DNA of 47,281 nucleotides from Armatimonadota bacterium (GCA_012512265.1 JAAZEM010000066.1:1-47281); one strand, 5' to 3'; counted from the stretch's first letter, positions 16,934 through 26,719 are shown. Numbers and translations are program-made. Notes: a model not told the origin generated them from the sequence alone.

Positions 16934-18190
16934 CTACGCCCCCCTCTCTCGCACACACCAACTCTCCGCGAGGCGCACGAGCACGGCCGCGGCGTCTACA
17001 ATCTCATCCATCCGGATCTGCTCTTCGTTCGAGTGCGCGAAGCCCAGGCTGCCCGGGCCAAAGACCACCGTGGGGATGCCCAGCTGGTTATTGTAGAACC
17101 AGGAGTCGCACGAGGCGGTCATCGCCGTCACCTCGCCCGCGGCGCCCACTTCGCGGCAACACGCCTGCAGCTGCGTGACCAGTGGGTGCGCCACATCGAG
17201 GACGTGCGCATCGTGCCGGTACATGAACTCCAGCTCGAAGTGCTCGCGCAGCCACTCGTCGCCCTCATCGAGGATCGCCTGGCGCATCTCCTCCATCACC
17301 TGGTAGCGCGTCTTGTTCGGCAGCAGCCCGAGGACACCCTCGACCACGGCCCGGCTCGGCGCCGTCGCCGGCCAATCGCCCGCCTGCAGCTTCCCGAACG
17401 TGATCGGCATCGGGTTTGGGAAGGGGTCGAAGAGGGGGAAGCCGCGAGAACTGGCGAGCAGGCGCGCGTGGTAGCCTTCCAGGATCTCCACCACGCGGAT
17501 CGCCATCTTCAGGGCGCTCACCGTATCGCCCGCGCGCCCGCTGTGCCCCGGCCGGCCAGTGCATGTCACCCGGAACCACACCGCGCCTCTCACCGAGGAG
17601 AAGATCCGCAGGTCGGTCGGCTCCATCACGACGCACGCGTCCGCCTTCTCACCGCGCCGGACCATCGCGAGCGTCCCGTTGCCGCCCACTTCCTCCTCCA
17701 CCACCAGGTGGCCAAGGAGATCGCCGTCCAGCTTCAGGCCCAGCCGGCGGATCGCCCAGAGCGCCAGATAGAGCGCCGCGGCCTGCCCCTTGGCGTCGCA
17801 GGCGCCGCGCCCGCGGACCACCCCCGCGTCCACGCGGGGATCCCATGGGCTCTCCTGGCCTTGCGAGGGGGGAACCACATCGAGGTGGGTGTTGAAGAGG
17901 AGCGAGCGCCCCCCTCCCTTCCCCGGCAGGCGCAGGCGGAGGTTGAACCGCCCCTCATAGTCCAGATTGGGAACGGGATCGGCGTAATCCTCATCCTCGC
18001 GCAGTGCGTTGGAGAGGGGCACGCGCTCTACCTCTGCCAGCTCGCCAAAGCGACGCGCGGCACAGGCCATCGCCTCTGTCTCGTTGCCAGGCATCGAGGG
18101 AAAGCGGATCAATTCGCAGAGAAACTGCTCCGCGTCCGCCCGGCCGGCCTCTACCGCCGCGCGGATCTGCTCGATTGAGAGTTGGCTCAC
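16934..18190 (-). CDS. M20 family metallo-hydrolase (ArgE/DapE-like deacylase)
   Basis: Cytoplasmic dinuclear-zinc amidohydrolase of 418 aa. Its ligand blocks are in order: NTHLDVVP (His, Asp), GACDAKG (bridging Asp), VEEEVGGNG (catalytic Glu and ligand), VMEPTD (Glu) and GFAHSNEEQ near the C-terminus (His). The lid or dimerisation domain lies between, with the family's TGRPGHSGR segment. Relatives remove acyl groups from N-acyl amino acids, or cleave dipeptides. The GTG start at 18190 has AGGAAGG upstream. In this array, next to an aminotransferase, it may free an amino group from an N-acyl substrate; this is inference. Confidence 0.9.
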   Translation of the reverse strand: MSQLSIEQIRAAVEAGRADAEQFLCELIRFPSMPGNETEAMACAARRFGELAEVERVPLSNALREDEDYADPVPNLDYEGRFNLRLRLPGKGGGRSLLFNTHLDVVPPSQGQESPWDPRVDAGVVRGRGACDAKGQAAALYLALWAIRRLGLKLDGDLLGHLVVEEEVGGNGTLAMVRRGEKADACVVMEPTDLRIFSSVRGAVWFRVTCTGRPGHSGRAGDTVSALKMAIRVVEILEGYHARLLASSRGFPLFDPFPNPMPITFGKLQAGDWPATAPSRAVVEGVLGLLPNKTRYQVMEEMRQAILDEGDEWLREHFELEFMYRHDAHVLDVAHPLVTQLQACCREVGAAGEVTAMTASCDSWFYNNQLGIPTVVFGPGSLGFAHSNEEQIRMDEIVDAAAVLVRLAESWCVRERGA

Positions 18191-18430
18191 AGCGGCCTTC
18201 CTAACTCCATCTCCGATGGCGAACCGGACCCCACGCCACGGCGGGCCTCACGGGCGCACCCGCCGTCACGACACCGCCAGTGGTGTCGCGACATCGTGCT
18301 GTCGGGGATCACGTATCGCCGGCATGAGGTCCAAGCGCCAGAAAAGCGGCGCTCCCTCGAAGAGGGCGAGGAGGAGGCGTCGGCGGCCCGAGCGGGCCAG
18401 CCGGTCTCCCCGCCCTCTTCAGACACGCCG
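18191..18430 (-). other. Spacer between aminotransferase and M20 genes
   Basis: This 240-bp gap contains a 7-bp hairpin CGACACC / GGTGTCG (18269-18275, 18282-18288, 6-nt loop). No promoter is evident, so the array may be read through or may have an unseen start here. Confidence 0.35.
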
Positions 18431-19756
18431 CTACAGTTGCCCCAGCGAGCGCTCGAAGATCTCGAGGCTCTCGTCCAGCTCGGCTTCGTTGATCACGAGG
18501 GGCGGGGCCACGCGGATCACGTTCCCGAAGACGCCGACGGATCCGATCAGGAGGCCGTTCTGCGCGGCCACGTCGATCAGCTTGCGCGTCAGATCCGGTG
18601 CCGGTTCCTTCGTTGCCTTGTCCTTCACCAGCTCGACGCCGAAGACAAGACCCTTGCCGCGCACGTCGCCCACGTAGGGAGAGCGCTCCTGGATCTCGCG
18701 GAGGCGCTTGCCGAGCAGCTCGCCCATGCGCCGCGCGTTCTCCGCCAGGTTCTCGCGGAGCATGATATCGATCACCGCAGTCACGCAGGCGGAAGCGACG
18801 GGGTTGCCGCCCATCGTGCTGCTCATCTCGCCGGGGCCGAGGACACCAATCACCTCGCTGCGCGCGGCAATCGCCGAGACGGGAAGCCCGCTGCCGATTC
18901 CCTTGCCGATGCAGAGGAGGTCAGGCTGCACGCCCTCCCACTCCACGGCCCAGAACTTGCCGGTGCGCCCATAGGAGGCCTGCACCTCATCCACGGTGAA
19001 GACCAGCCCCTTGGAGCGAACCCACTGCTCCAGGCGGGAGAGCCAGCCCTCGGGCGGGAAGATGAAGCCCGAGGCGCCCTGATACGGCTCGACAATCAAG
19101 CCCGCCAGACTGCCGGTGCTGTTGGCGCGCACGCAATCGTCCAGGAACTCCAGGCAGAGCATCCCGCACGTCTCCGGCTTCGCCTTGAAGGGGCAGCGGT
19201 AGCAGTAGGGATAGGGCGCGCGGATCGCCCCGGGGAGGGTGGGGCCATACCCCTTCTTGGGACCGGGCATTCCGCCGGCCGCGGCCGCGGCATAGGTGCG
19301 GCCATGGAAGCCCCCATAGAAGCTGATCACCTCGTAGTTGCCGGTCTTGCGCTTCATGATGCGCACGGCGGCCTCCACGGTTTCACTTCCGGTGCTGAGG
19401 AAGAAGCACCTATCGAGGGGCCGTGGCAGAACAGAGGTGAGTTTCTCGGCGGCGATCACCCGGGGCTCATTCAGGCACTCGTAATTGTTGAGCAGCTTCT
19501 CGGACGCCTGCTGGATCGCCTGGACCAAAGCAGGGTGGCAATGTCCAACGTTGGTGACGAGCACGCCGGAGGTCCAATCGAGGAAGGTGTTGCCATCGAC
19601 GTCGGTCACCACGACGCCGCGCGCGTGGTCCCACACCACCTGCGCCTGATAGCCGGCACATTGCGCTTCTGCCTTGCGCCAGCGTTCAAACAACTCTCGC
19701 GAGCGTGGTCCCGGTAAGGGGCCCTTCACGCACGCCACTTTCTTCGCATCGCTCAT
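18431..19756 (-). CDS. Class III PLP-dependent aminotransferase (GabT-like)
   Basis: Fold-type I, class III aminotransferase of 441 aa. It contains LSTGSETVEAAVRIMKRKTG (phosphate-binding cup), FYGGFHGRT, the Asp of VFTVDEVQAS, and the Schiff-base K285 in CIGKGIGSGLP. A Cys-rich insertion with YCYRCPF is seen in one subset of GABA, taurine and ornithine aminotransferases. It would move an amino group from an omega-amine or amino sugar to a keto acid. The neighbouring M20 deacylase and 2-hydroxyacid dehydrogenase suggest a path of deacylation, transamination and reduction, but no substrate can be assigned. The ribosome site is only moderate (GGGAA). Confidence 0.9.
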   Translation of the reverse strand: MSDAKKVACVKGPLPGPRSRELFERWRKAEAQCAGYQAQVVWDHARGVVVTDVDGNTFLDWTSGVLVTNVGHCHPALVQAIQQASEKLLNNYECLNEPRVIAAEKLTSVLPRPLDRCFFLSTGSETVEAAVRIMKRKTGNYEVISFYGGFHGRTYAAAAAGGMPGPKKGYGPTLPGAIRAPYPYCYRCPFKAKPETCGMLCLEFLDDCVRANSTGSLAGLIVEPYQGASGFIFPPEGWLSRLEQWVRSKGLVFTVDEVQASYGRTGKFWAVEWEGVQPDLLCIGKGIGSGLPVSAIAARSEVIGVLGPGEMSSTMGGNPVASACVTAVIDIMLRENLAENARRMGELLGKRLREIQERSPYVGDVRGKGLVFGVELVKDKATKEPAPDLTRKLIDVAAQNGLLIGSVGVFGNVIRVAPPLVINEAELDESLEIFERSLGQL

Positions 19757-19811
19757 GAATCACGTTCCCATCGATCCCGTGAGGGCGGGCCCACAGGTCG
19801 CCCTCGTGCCC

Positions 19812-20798
19812 TCAGCTCAACACCTGGGGATTCACGCAGTAGCGCGGCGGCTGGCCGGCGGCAAAGCGGTCGATCTCCAGGAGGATGATCTCGCGGATAC
19901 GCCAGGCGGCATCCTCCGAGTACCACGCCAGGTGCGGGGTGAGGATGGCATTCGGCAAGCCGAAGAGGGGATAGTCCGTCTCCGGCGGTTCCTTATCAAA
20001 GACATCAATCGCCGCGCCAGCGATGGTGCCGTTGCGCAGCGCGTCCGCCAGCGCCTGATGGTCCACCAACGGCCCGCGTGCGGTGTTGATTACATACGCC
20101 GTCGGCTTCATCATCGCCAGGGTCTCGGCGTTGACGATCCGCCGCGTCTCATCATTGAGGGGCGCGTGGAGCGTGATGAAGTCCGACTCGCGGAAGAGCG
20201 TCTCCTTATCGACCAGCTCGACGCCCAGCTCGCGGCGGCGCTCTTCGCTCAGGTAGGGGTCGCAGATGAGGAAGTTGAACCCGAACGACTGCAGCTTTCG
20301 GTAGACGTAGCTGCCGATGCGCCCGCACCCAAGGATGCCCAACGTGCGCCCCGCCATGCGGTAGATCGGGATTACATCGGTGAAGTCCCACTGGCCACGC
20401 GCCGAGGACTCTTCCAGCACCTTGCGGCTGGCGGGGATCCGGCGCGCGCAGGCAAAGATCAGAGCGATCGCCTGCTCGGCCACCTCCTCTGCGCAGTAGT
20501 CCGGAATATAGCAGAGGGGGATTCCCTTCTCCGTCAGCGCGTCCACATCCACATTGTCGTAGCCGACACCGTGCCGGATCACGAGCCGACACTTCTCCCA
20601 CGCGGCGATCACCTCGCGCGTGATCTTCACCATGTTCACGACGACCACGTCGGCATCGCGCGTGGCCTCGATCACCTGTTCGACCGGCGCGAACTTGAGC
20701 TGGTGGTAGGTGAAGGGGAAGCCGCGCTTGGCCAGCTCCTTCTCCTCCCACTTCAGGTCCGGCTCGATATAGTCCGTAATGACAACCTTCACGCTCAT
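19812..20798 (-). CDS. D-isomer-specific 2-hydroxyacid dehydrogenase
   Basis: NAD-dependent reductase of 328 aa, of the phosphoglycerate/glyoxylate/lactate dehydrogenase family. The Rossmann motif GCGRIG lies at 157-162. The catalytic triad positions are all present: Arg in INTARGPLVD, Glu in FDKEPP and His in TPHLAW. GGAG precedes the ATG at 20798; the longer frame to 20927 covers the end of the upstream gene. It reduces a 2-keto acid to the D-2-hydroxy acid, or the reverse. The 46-bp gap to the Gfo/Idh gene upstream and 55 bp to the aminotransferase downstream support co-transcription. Confidence 0.93.
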   Translation of the reverse strand: MSVKVVITDYIEPDLKWEEKELAKRGFPFTYHQLKFAPVEQVIEATRDADVVVVNMVKITREVIAAWEKCRLVIRHGVGYDNVDVDALTEKGIPLCYIPDYCAEEVAEQAIALIFACARRIPASRKVLEESSARGQWDFTDVIPIYRMAGRTLGILGCGRIGSYVYRKLQSFGFNFLICDPYLSEERRRELGVELVDKETLFRESDFITLHAPLNDETRRIVNAETLAMMKPTAYVINTARGPLVDHQALADALRNGTIAGAAIDVFDKEPPETDYPLFGLPNAILTPHLAWYSEDAAWRIREIILLEIDRFAAGQPPRYCVNPQVLS

Positions 20799-20844
20799 CG
20801 AAACTCCGATCCTGGCGGATGCGATGACGGGCCCCAGGCGCCGC

Positions 20845-21909
20845 TCACTCCGCGGAAAGCCGCACGGCACGGCCAGTTTCGGCCGACTGGTAGATCGCTT
20901 CCACCACTTCCAAAGCGCGCGCGCCATCCTGCCCGGTGATGGGTGGCTTCCCGCCGGTGCGGATGCATTCAGCGATATCGGCCAGGTATTGCCGGCCCAT
21001 CACGCCGCTATAGCCCGGCACGCTCTCCAGCTCGAAGCTGAGGTGCCGCCGCGGCGAGGCCGCATATTCACCGGTGTCGCTGCAGACGAAAAGCGTCTCG
21101 CGCACCCCCTCGAAGGAGGGGCTCCAGGAGATGGCTCCGCCGGTGCCGCGCAGCGAGAGCGCCAGATCGCGCCCATAGGGATAGGAATCCGGCACGGTGT
21201 AGCTGATGTCGAGCGCGATCACCGCGCCGCGGGAAAAGGTGAGGAGCGCGAAGGAGTTGTCCTCAATGTCGTATTGGTCATTCACCTTCACGTTCTTGCC
21301 GATGACCTCGGCCACCTCATCCTCGAGCATCCAGCGATAGAGGTCGATCCAGTGGACGCCCAGGTTGAACATCGGTCCGCCACCGCTCAGCTCTCGCTGC
21401 AGCATCCAGCTCGCGTTGCCCTGGATATAGCGATCGAGGCGGCCTGCCGCACACCGGCCCTCGCCTCCCACAGGCTTCCCCAGCACGCCACTCTGGACGA
21501 GCTGCTTCATCTGGCACGCCACCGGATGGTAGCGCCAGACGTAGGCGGTGCTCAGCAAAACGCCCGATTTCTCCGCGGCATCGATCATCCGCCGGACGCC
21601 CGCCGCGTCGGCGGCCATCGGCTTCTCGACGATGAGGTGGATCCCCCGCTCGGCACAGGCCACAGCCGCATCCGGGCATTGCGCATGCGGCAGGAAGAGA
21701 ACGGCCAGGTCCAGCTTCTCCTTATCGATCATCTCGCGCCAGTCGGCATAGCCGCGCACTGGGAACTCTTGGACGAAATGATCGAGAAGAGCGGGGTTGG
21801 CGTCCGCGACGGCCACAACGCTCACGCCATCTATCGCTTCAAAATGGGGCATGTAACTGCGCGGGTGCAGGTGGCCCAGCCCCAGGATACCTACAGATAA
21901 CGCCTTCAT
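20845..21909 (-). CDS. Gfo/Idh/MocA family oxidoreductase
   Basis: NAD(P)-dependent dehydrogenase of 354 aa and first gene of the minus-strand catabolic array. It has VGILGLGHLHPRSY at the nucleotide site, E95-K96-P97, and the GGGPMFNLGVHWIDLYRWML block with the substrate-side His. The ATG at 21909 has GGAGG at 21921-21925; a GTG at 21933 is a weaker alternative. It shares the fold, but little obvious motif identity beyond the family signatures, with the other two Gfo/Idh genes in the window, which suggests different substrates rather than recent duplication. Confidence 0.9.
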   Translation of the reverse strand: MKALSVGILGLGHLHPRSYMPHFEAIDGVSVVAVADANPALLDHFVQEFPVRGYADWREMIDKEKLDLAVLFLPHAQCPDAAVACAERGIHLIVEKPMAADAAGVRRMIDAAEKSGVLLSTAYVWRYHPVACQMKQLVQSGVLGKPVGGEGRCAAGRLDRYIQGNASWMLQRELSGGGPMFNLGVHWIDLYRWMLEDEVAEVIGKNVKVNDQYDIEDNSFALLTFSRGAVIALDISYTVPDSYPYGRDLALSLRGTGGAISWSPSFEGVRETLFVCSDTGEYAASPRRHLSFELESVPGYSGVMGRQYLADIAECIRTGGKPPITGQDGARALEVVEAIYQSAETGRAVRLSAE

Positions 21910-22057
21910 ACGGCCCGAGCCCTCCGTTCTCACATTCTCTTTCTTGGCGACCGGGGCGGGCGTTTCCTGCTAAACCCGGATGGCATCCGGTGCGAGGGGT
22001 ACGGAGGCTCCGGGCGGCCAGCAGGCGGCGCGGCAAAACCGCTGCTCCGGGAAAGAG

Positions 22058-22082
22058 AAAGGGCGGGGTTCTCCCGCCCTTT
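22058..22082 (-). terminator. Hairpin terminator after the VCBS-repeat lyase gene
   Basis: A 10-bp stem AAAGGGCGGG / CCCGCCCTTT with a 5-nt loop lies in the 299-bp gap before the catabolic array. On the minus strand the stem ends in a pyrimidine-rich CTCTTTCCC, making it the most terminator-like hairpin in the window. It separates the lyase gene from the Gfo/Idh gene. Confidence 0.7.
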
Positions 22083-22208
22083 TCTCTCCACCTTCCCGAG
22101 GATGCGCGGCACGCGCCCGGCACCCGGCCAGCATGCCACCGCGATACGCAGATGCTGATGCCCGGTTTCGGACGGTTGCGCGTCAGATGCTGGTGAGCCG
22201 GATCCGCC

Positions 22209-25200
22209 TCATCTGGGAGTCGCCGGCCAGACAGCCAGGGAACCATCGGCCAGGGCAGCGACGATCCGCGGCAGCTTTCCGGGGAGCACCTGCACGTGCG
22301 TCACAGGCGAGGCAGCGCGCAGCGACCGGCGGATCTTGCCGTCGCGCCCGAGGATCACCACGCCGGCGCTCCCGGCCGCCGCGACGATCTCTGGCTGGCC
22401 GTCGCCATCCACGTCCGCGAGGAGCGCGCCGTTGATCGCATCGCCGACCGAGACCTTCCAGCGCGGCGAGCCATCCGGCTTGCACGCATAGACGAATCCG
22501 CTATCGCCCGCGGCGTACACCTCCAGGGGCGCCCCCTTGGGCCGGTGCGTCAGAATGGCGCGCACGGCATCGCCGGCATTCACCTCCCACAGGCGCTCGC
22601 GCGCGCCGGTGATCGCGTGGAACTCGCCCAGGTCGCTCCCCGCCAGGATCTCCTCTTTGCCATCGCCATCCAGGTCGGCTGCGGCGACGCAGGTGTGCTC
22701 CGGCCCCAGGGTGTAGTTCTGCCAGCTCACCCGGCCATCCGGACCCAGCAGGTTGAGCCGGTAGTAGGCGTTGCCCGCGATCACGGAGCGCCGGCCATCG
22801 CCATTCACGTCCGCCAGGGCGCACGCCGTGGCGCTATGGGCATAGATGACAGTGTCCCACTTCTCCTTGCCCTCTGCGTCCACGGCGATATACTTCCAGC
22901 ACAGCAGCCCGGCGACTACCTCCGGCTTGCCGTCAGCTTCCAGATCACCCACGCACAGGGTGATCACATCGCCCGCGAGGCCGCGATACGCCCGAGGTCG
23001 ATGCTCCCAGCGGCGCTTCCCGGTGGCATCCAGGCAGAGGAGCCAGGCCGGCTGCCCCCCGGCGATCACCTCGTCGCGGCCGTCGCCATCCAGGTCGGCA
23101 ACGGCCAGGGCATAGACGCGCCCACGCGCCTGATACGCCCACAGCCGCTTCCCACTCGCATCGATGGCGATGATCTCGCCGTTTGCCGTCGAGGCTACAG
23201 TGGCGAGCTCGCCCGCGGGGCCAAGCCTTCCAGACGCGAGCGCGGTGATCTCGGCGGGTCGGTCTGGGTCGCTGCCAAAGAACTCCACCTCCGCCAGGTA
23301 GATGATGCTCCCCTCGCCGGCGGGGGTCATCTTCAGGCGCACGTAGCGCGCCTTCTGCCGAACCGCGCAGGTGTAGAGGAAGTTGATGTTTGTTCCGAAC
23401 TCTTCGGTGCCCGCCGGGGCAAACTCCGCGTCCACGCGCCGGCTATCGTTCTGGAAGCCGTCGTTACTCAGCCACAGCTCGCGCCGCGCGCCCTTCTGCG
23501 CCTCGGTAAGCTCCCAGGCGCGAATCCGAACGCTCTCGATCTCGCGCACCGCTCCCAGATCGAACGTCACTTCCGGGGCGACGCCGCGCGCCCACTGCAC
23601 CGACTGCAGCGAGCTCCGGTAGCCCCCGTCCACCAGCTTCTCGACCGGGCCGTAGCGCCCGGTATGCGGCTGGTCGCACCGGATGCTCTGGACCTGAAGC
23701 GGCTTGCGATCCGCGCGAAACTCCCTGTACGTCCAGGCAGCCGGCATCGGCTCCTCACGCGCGCCAACCGTCGCGGCCGCTCCCTGGGATGGTGCCACCA
23801 GCGCCTCAGCGATGACGGCCGGGAGGGCGAAGCGATCCGCCTTCAGCGTGTGCCGGCCTGGCGCCAGCTCCAGGCGAACGGTGCCGTCAGCGTCCGCCCG
23901 GCTCTTCTCGCGGCCCAGCGTCCACGTCGCGCCAGGCGCCAGCCGGAGCACCACTTTGGCGGGCTTCTCCGAGACCAGCACGCCCTCGCCGCGCTCCGCA
24001 TCCAGCTCGATATCGACCGGCTGGTCGCTGCTGAAGAGAGGGCCGCCCGCGACCAAGCGGCGCGCGGAGGCCAGGGCATAGCCTGAGGGGGTGATCCGGA
24101 AGAGGGCCGCGTCCGTCTCAAGCTTGCCGCGCCGGGCGGGCCGGTCGGGGCCCGAAACGCCCCACCACACCGGCGCGGGTCCTCCCGTTACCAGCACTCC
24201 CTCCGCCCCTGCAGGCAACGCCTTGAGCGACTGCGGCCGGTTCGGCGACGACGCGTAGAAGAGGTTGCGGAAGAGATGCGTCTCTCCCTGGGCCAGGCGG
24301 CGCCCAACACGGAAGACGAGCGCGTGGATCGGCCATGCCCCCGCCATCCGCTCGAACCGGATGCGCCCGGCTAGGCCATCAGCGTTCTGCACCCGCGCCG
24401 AGCTCTCACGCTGTGTGATAGTGAGCGCGTTCCCTTCCAGCCTCGGCTCACCCAGCACGCGCCAGGTGCTCCCCAGGGTGTAATCGCCCGGGGTCTCTGC
24501 CGTCACCTCATCGATGACGACAAAGTAGCTCCCCTTCTGCCAGAGGAGGTGACGAGTCCAGGTGGCGCCGTTGTAACCGACAATCCGCGAAGAGGAGAAG
24601 CCGGCGCTCTTCAGGTCGGCCCGGCGTAGCAATCCGGCCACCGCGGGGAGGAGGGCGCTCTGCCCATCGCGGAGCACCGTCAGCGAGTTGTGATACTTGG
24701 GGCCGTTCCGGATGTACTCGCCATCCACCAGCCAGCAGGCGCCGCGGTCGGCGAAGTGGATGATCGCGTTGGCGTCAAAGTGCATGTGGTTGCCGCGCGC
24801 GTAGCCATCCAGGAGCAGGTATTGATTCTGAGGGTCCAGGCCATCACGGAAGGTGAGCTTGTCGAAGCTCTCCTCATAGGGCAGGTTCGGCTTCACCGGG
24901 TATTGGGCTTGCCGCTCGGTGTGATCATAGCACTGCTTGGGCAGCCGGCTGATGACAATCCCCACATGGTCAACCGGAGGCGTTGGCTCGACGCGGGGCG
25001 TGTAGGTCTCTTGCAGCTCGCCCGCGAGGGATTGGCCCGCGCGCATCGCCCCCCATAGATAGCGGCCATCGCGGTAGTACCAGGCACACCGCCCCAGGAA
25101 GTCGGGAATCCCCGCCGTCACGGTCCAATCAGTATGGTCGCCAAACGCCGGCTGGTTGCCGAGGTTGTCCACCACCATCAGGGCGTTTTCCGCGGCGCGC

Positions 25201-26537
25201 CGGGCGTGCCCCTCCGTGAAGAAGGTGTGGTCGCCACTCGCGAGTGACCAGATGATCGTATGCCGCAGCGGCAGCCACTGGTAGCTCGCGGAATCCTCCT
25301 GCGGCTTGGCCGCATGCTTCTGGCCGTTGAAGACGCCATCCGCGATGATCTTCCACTCCTTCGCGTAGGGGTGGTTGTAGTAGCGTCCGAAGTAGCGTGC
25401 GCCGAAGTAGCAGGCGAGCGCCGGCCAGGTCTGGTGGTTGTGAACGATGTTTCGGTTTTGCGCCCACCCCTGCACCGCCTCGGGCCGGTCCCACCTCTGA
25501 TACAGGACACACTCCTGGACCAGGCGGAGGCAGTGGTTGGTGATCGCCAGACGCTCCGCGTCCGAGAAGACGGGCTCCTCTTCCAGGAGGTCCCAGGTGA
25601 CGACGAAGTGCCACGCCCAGGAATCGCGGAATTCGCGGTCGTAGCGGCGCAGTGAGCTACGGATGTAGGGATCTTCCGCGTAGTAGCGGATATGACGCTC
25701 GATCAGCTTCCGGTAGAGCTCCAGGTGCGCCGGGTCGCCATAGCGGTGGTAGAGCACGGCGTGTTTGGTAATGTTGCTCGCTATCGCCCGCCCCACGCCG
25801 GGTTTCTCAAAGAGCGCCATCTCCTGGGCGAGGGTACGCTCTGCCTCTTCCGGCGAGAGCCGCGCGGGAATCGAGCCGGATCGGCCCTCGGGGCGCAGCT
25901 TCAACTCCAGGAGGCGCGGGAGGACCACGTCACTCCCCTTCGCCGTGTCGCGGATGATTTTGGCGAGCGCGTGCGCGGCGGCCGCCGCGCCCTCTTCGTC
26001 GCTTCCGCCAGCCACAATGCAGTTCACGCCGGTGGCGAAGGGGTCATGCACGCTGCGGATCTCATAACCCCCTTTGCCGGTGTAGCCCGCGTCCAGGCAA
26101 TCATAATACGTGTGGTAGAGGTGCGCGACGAGTGGGTTGTTATCAAGATGGCCAAGCAGGATGCAGTGGCTCCACCCGGCCTCTTCCAGCGAGACCGACG
26201 CCGCAGGCTTCACCGGGAGCTCGACGCCGACCGTCTCCTTCAACGCGGCGTTGATCGTGGCCGCGCCCTGGCGGTAGACCTCTCCCTCGGCAATCGCGAT
26301 CACCGCCTGGGGCTTCCCCTGCCTGACGAGCGGCGTCTCGATCACCAGGCGTTTGAGCTGCCCGGGCTGAATCAGATGGCGCTGCAGCTCCGCCTCGTCG
26401 CTCTCCTGCGCGCCTGCCGGGAGACCGCAAGCGACGAGGGCAACGAGAGCGAGGAGGAGAGAGCGCGCTGATAGCGTGGAACGGAGGCAGTGGCGCTTTG
26501 GCCAGAAACTGTCTGAAAAGAGATCGAGCTGTTTCAT
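22209..26537 (-). CDS. Giant secreted heparinase II/III-like lyase with discoidin-like and VCBS repeats
   Basis: Exported protein of 1442 aa. A signal peptide sits inside a longer N-terminus (hydrophobic stretch about residues 26-43, cleavage after AGA). Residues about 230-560 look like the alpha/alpha-toroid of polysaccharide lyases (NRNIVHNHQTWPALACY, GDHTDWTV). Residues about 580-640 carry a heparinase II/III-type beta-sheet signature (NHMHFDANAI, then GPKYHNSLTV). About 950-1100 resembles an F5/8-type-C (discoidin) carbohydrate-binding domain (VTFDLGAVREIESVRI, ARYVRLKM). The last 300 residues hold at least five FG-GAP/VCBS-like units such as DLDGDGRDEVIAG, a calcium-binding beta-propeller. 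GGAGGAG before 26537 supports the ATG. Cleavage of an acidic polysaccharide outside the cell is inferred. Confidence 0.82.
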   Translation of the reverse strand: MKQLDLFSDSFWPKRHCLRSTLSARSLLLALVALVACGLPAGAQESDEAELQRHLIQPGQLKRLVIETPLVRQGKPQAVIAIAEGEVYRQGAATINAALKETVGVELPVKPAASVSLEEAGWSHCILLGHLDNNPLVAHLYHTYYDCLDAGYTGKGGYEIRSVHDPFATGVNCIVAGGSDEEGAAAAAHALAKIIRDTAKGSDVVLPRLLELKLRPEGRSGSIPARLSPEEAERTLAQEMALFEKPGVGRAIASNITKHAVLYHRYGDPAHLELYRKLIERHIRYYAEDPYIRSSLRRYDREFRDSWAWHFVVTWDLLEEEPVFSDAERLAITNHCLRLVQECVLYQRWDRPEAVQGWAQNRNIVHNHQTWPALACYFGARYFGRYYNHPYAKEWKIIADGVFNGQKHAAKPQEDSASYQWLPLRHTIIWSLASGDHTFFTEGHARRAAENALMVVDNLGNQPAFGDHTDWTVTAGIPDFLGRCAWYYRDGRYLWGAMRAGQSLAGELQETYTPRVEPTPPVDHVGIVISRLPKQCYDHTERQAQYPVKPNLPYEESFDKLTFRDGLDPQNQYLLLDGYARGNHMHFDANAIIHFADRGACWLVDGEYIRNGPKYHNSLTVLRDGQSALLPAVAGLLRRADLKSAGFSSSRIVGYNGATWTRHLLWQKGSYFVVIDEVTAETPGDYTLGSTWRVLGEPRLEGNALTITQRESSARVQNADGLAGRIRFERMAGAWPIHALVFRVGRRLAQGETHLFRNLFYASSPNRPQSLKALPAGAEGVLVTGGPAPVWWGVSGPDRPARRGKLETDAALFRITPSGYALASARRLVAGGPLFSSDQPVDIELDAERGEGVLVSEKPAKVVLRLAPGATWTLGREKSRADADGTVRLELAPGRHTLKADRFALPAVIAEALVAPSQGAAATVGAREEPMPAAWTYREFRADRKPLQVQSIRCDQPHTGRYGPVEKLVDGGYRSSLQSVQWARGVAPEVTFDLGAVREIESVRIRAWELTEAQKGARRELWLSNDGFQNDSRRVDAEFAPAGTEEFGTNINFLYTCAVRQKARYVRLKMTPAGEGSIIYLAEVEFFGSDPDRPAEITALASGRLGPAGELATVASTANGEIIAIDASGKRLWAYQARGRVYALAVADLDGDGRDEVIAGGQPAWLLCLDATGKRRWEHRPRAYRGLAGDVITLCVGDLEADGKPEVVAGLLCWKYIAVDAEGKEKWDTVIYAHSATACALADVNGDGRRSVIAGNAYYRLNLLGPDGRVSWQNYTLGPEHTCVAAADLDGDGKEEILAGSDLGEFHAITGARERLWEVNAGDAVRAILTHRPKGAPLEVYAAGDSGFVYACKPDGSPRWKVSVGDAINGALLADVDGDGQPEIVAAAGSAGVVILGRDGKIRRSLRAASPVTHVQVLPGKLPRIVAALADGSLAVWPATPR

Positions 26538-26676
26538 ACGGTCTCCTCCTCGGGAAGCTTGCATCGCGAGTAAGCCCGCGCCGCCCACTCCCCTTCGCGC
26601 GGTGGATGCCGCGGCTGCCCAGTCCTCTTACAGGCAGCCAGTCATCTCCAGCGTCCCAAAGGGAAGCAGAACCCGC

Positions 26677-26719
26677 GGCACCGGCGCGCGCCCACATATC
26701 GCAGGCGTACGCCGGTGCC
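26677..26719 (-). terminator. Long-loop hairpin between two secreted-enzyme genes
   Basis: A perfect 10-bp stem GGCACCGGCG / CGCCGGTGCC encloses a 23-nt loop, 24 bp beyond the stop of the upstream glycosidase-like gene. No T-run is present. Confidence 0.4.

Noticed and set aside
22296..24086. 596-codon open frame on the plus strand
   Set aside because: Antisense to the VCBS-repeat part of the giant lyase; composition is that of reversed GC-rich coding sequence.
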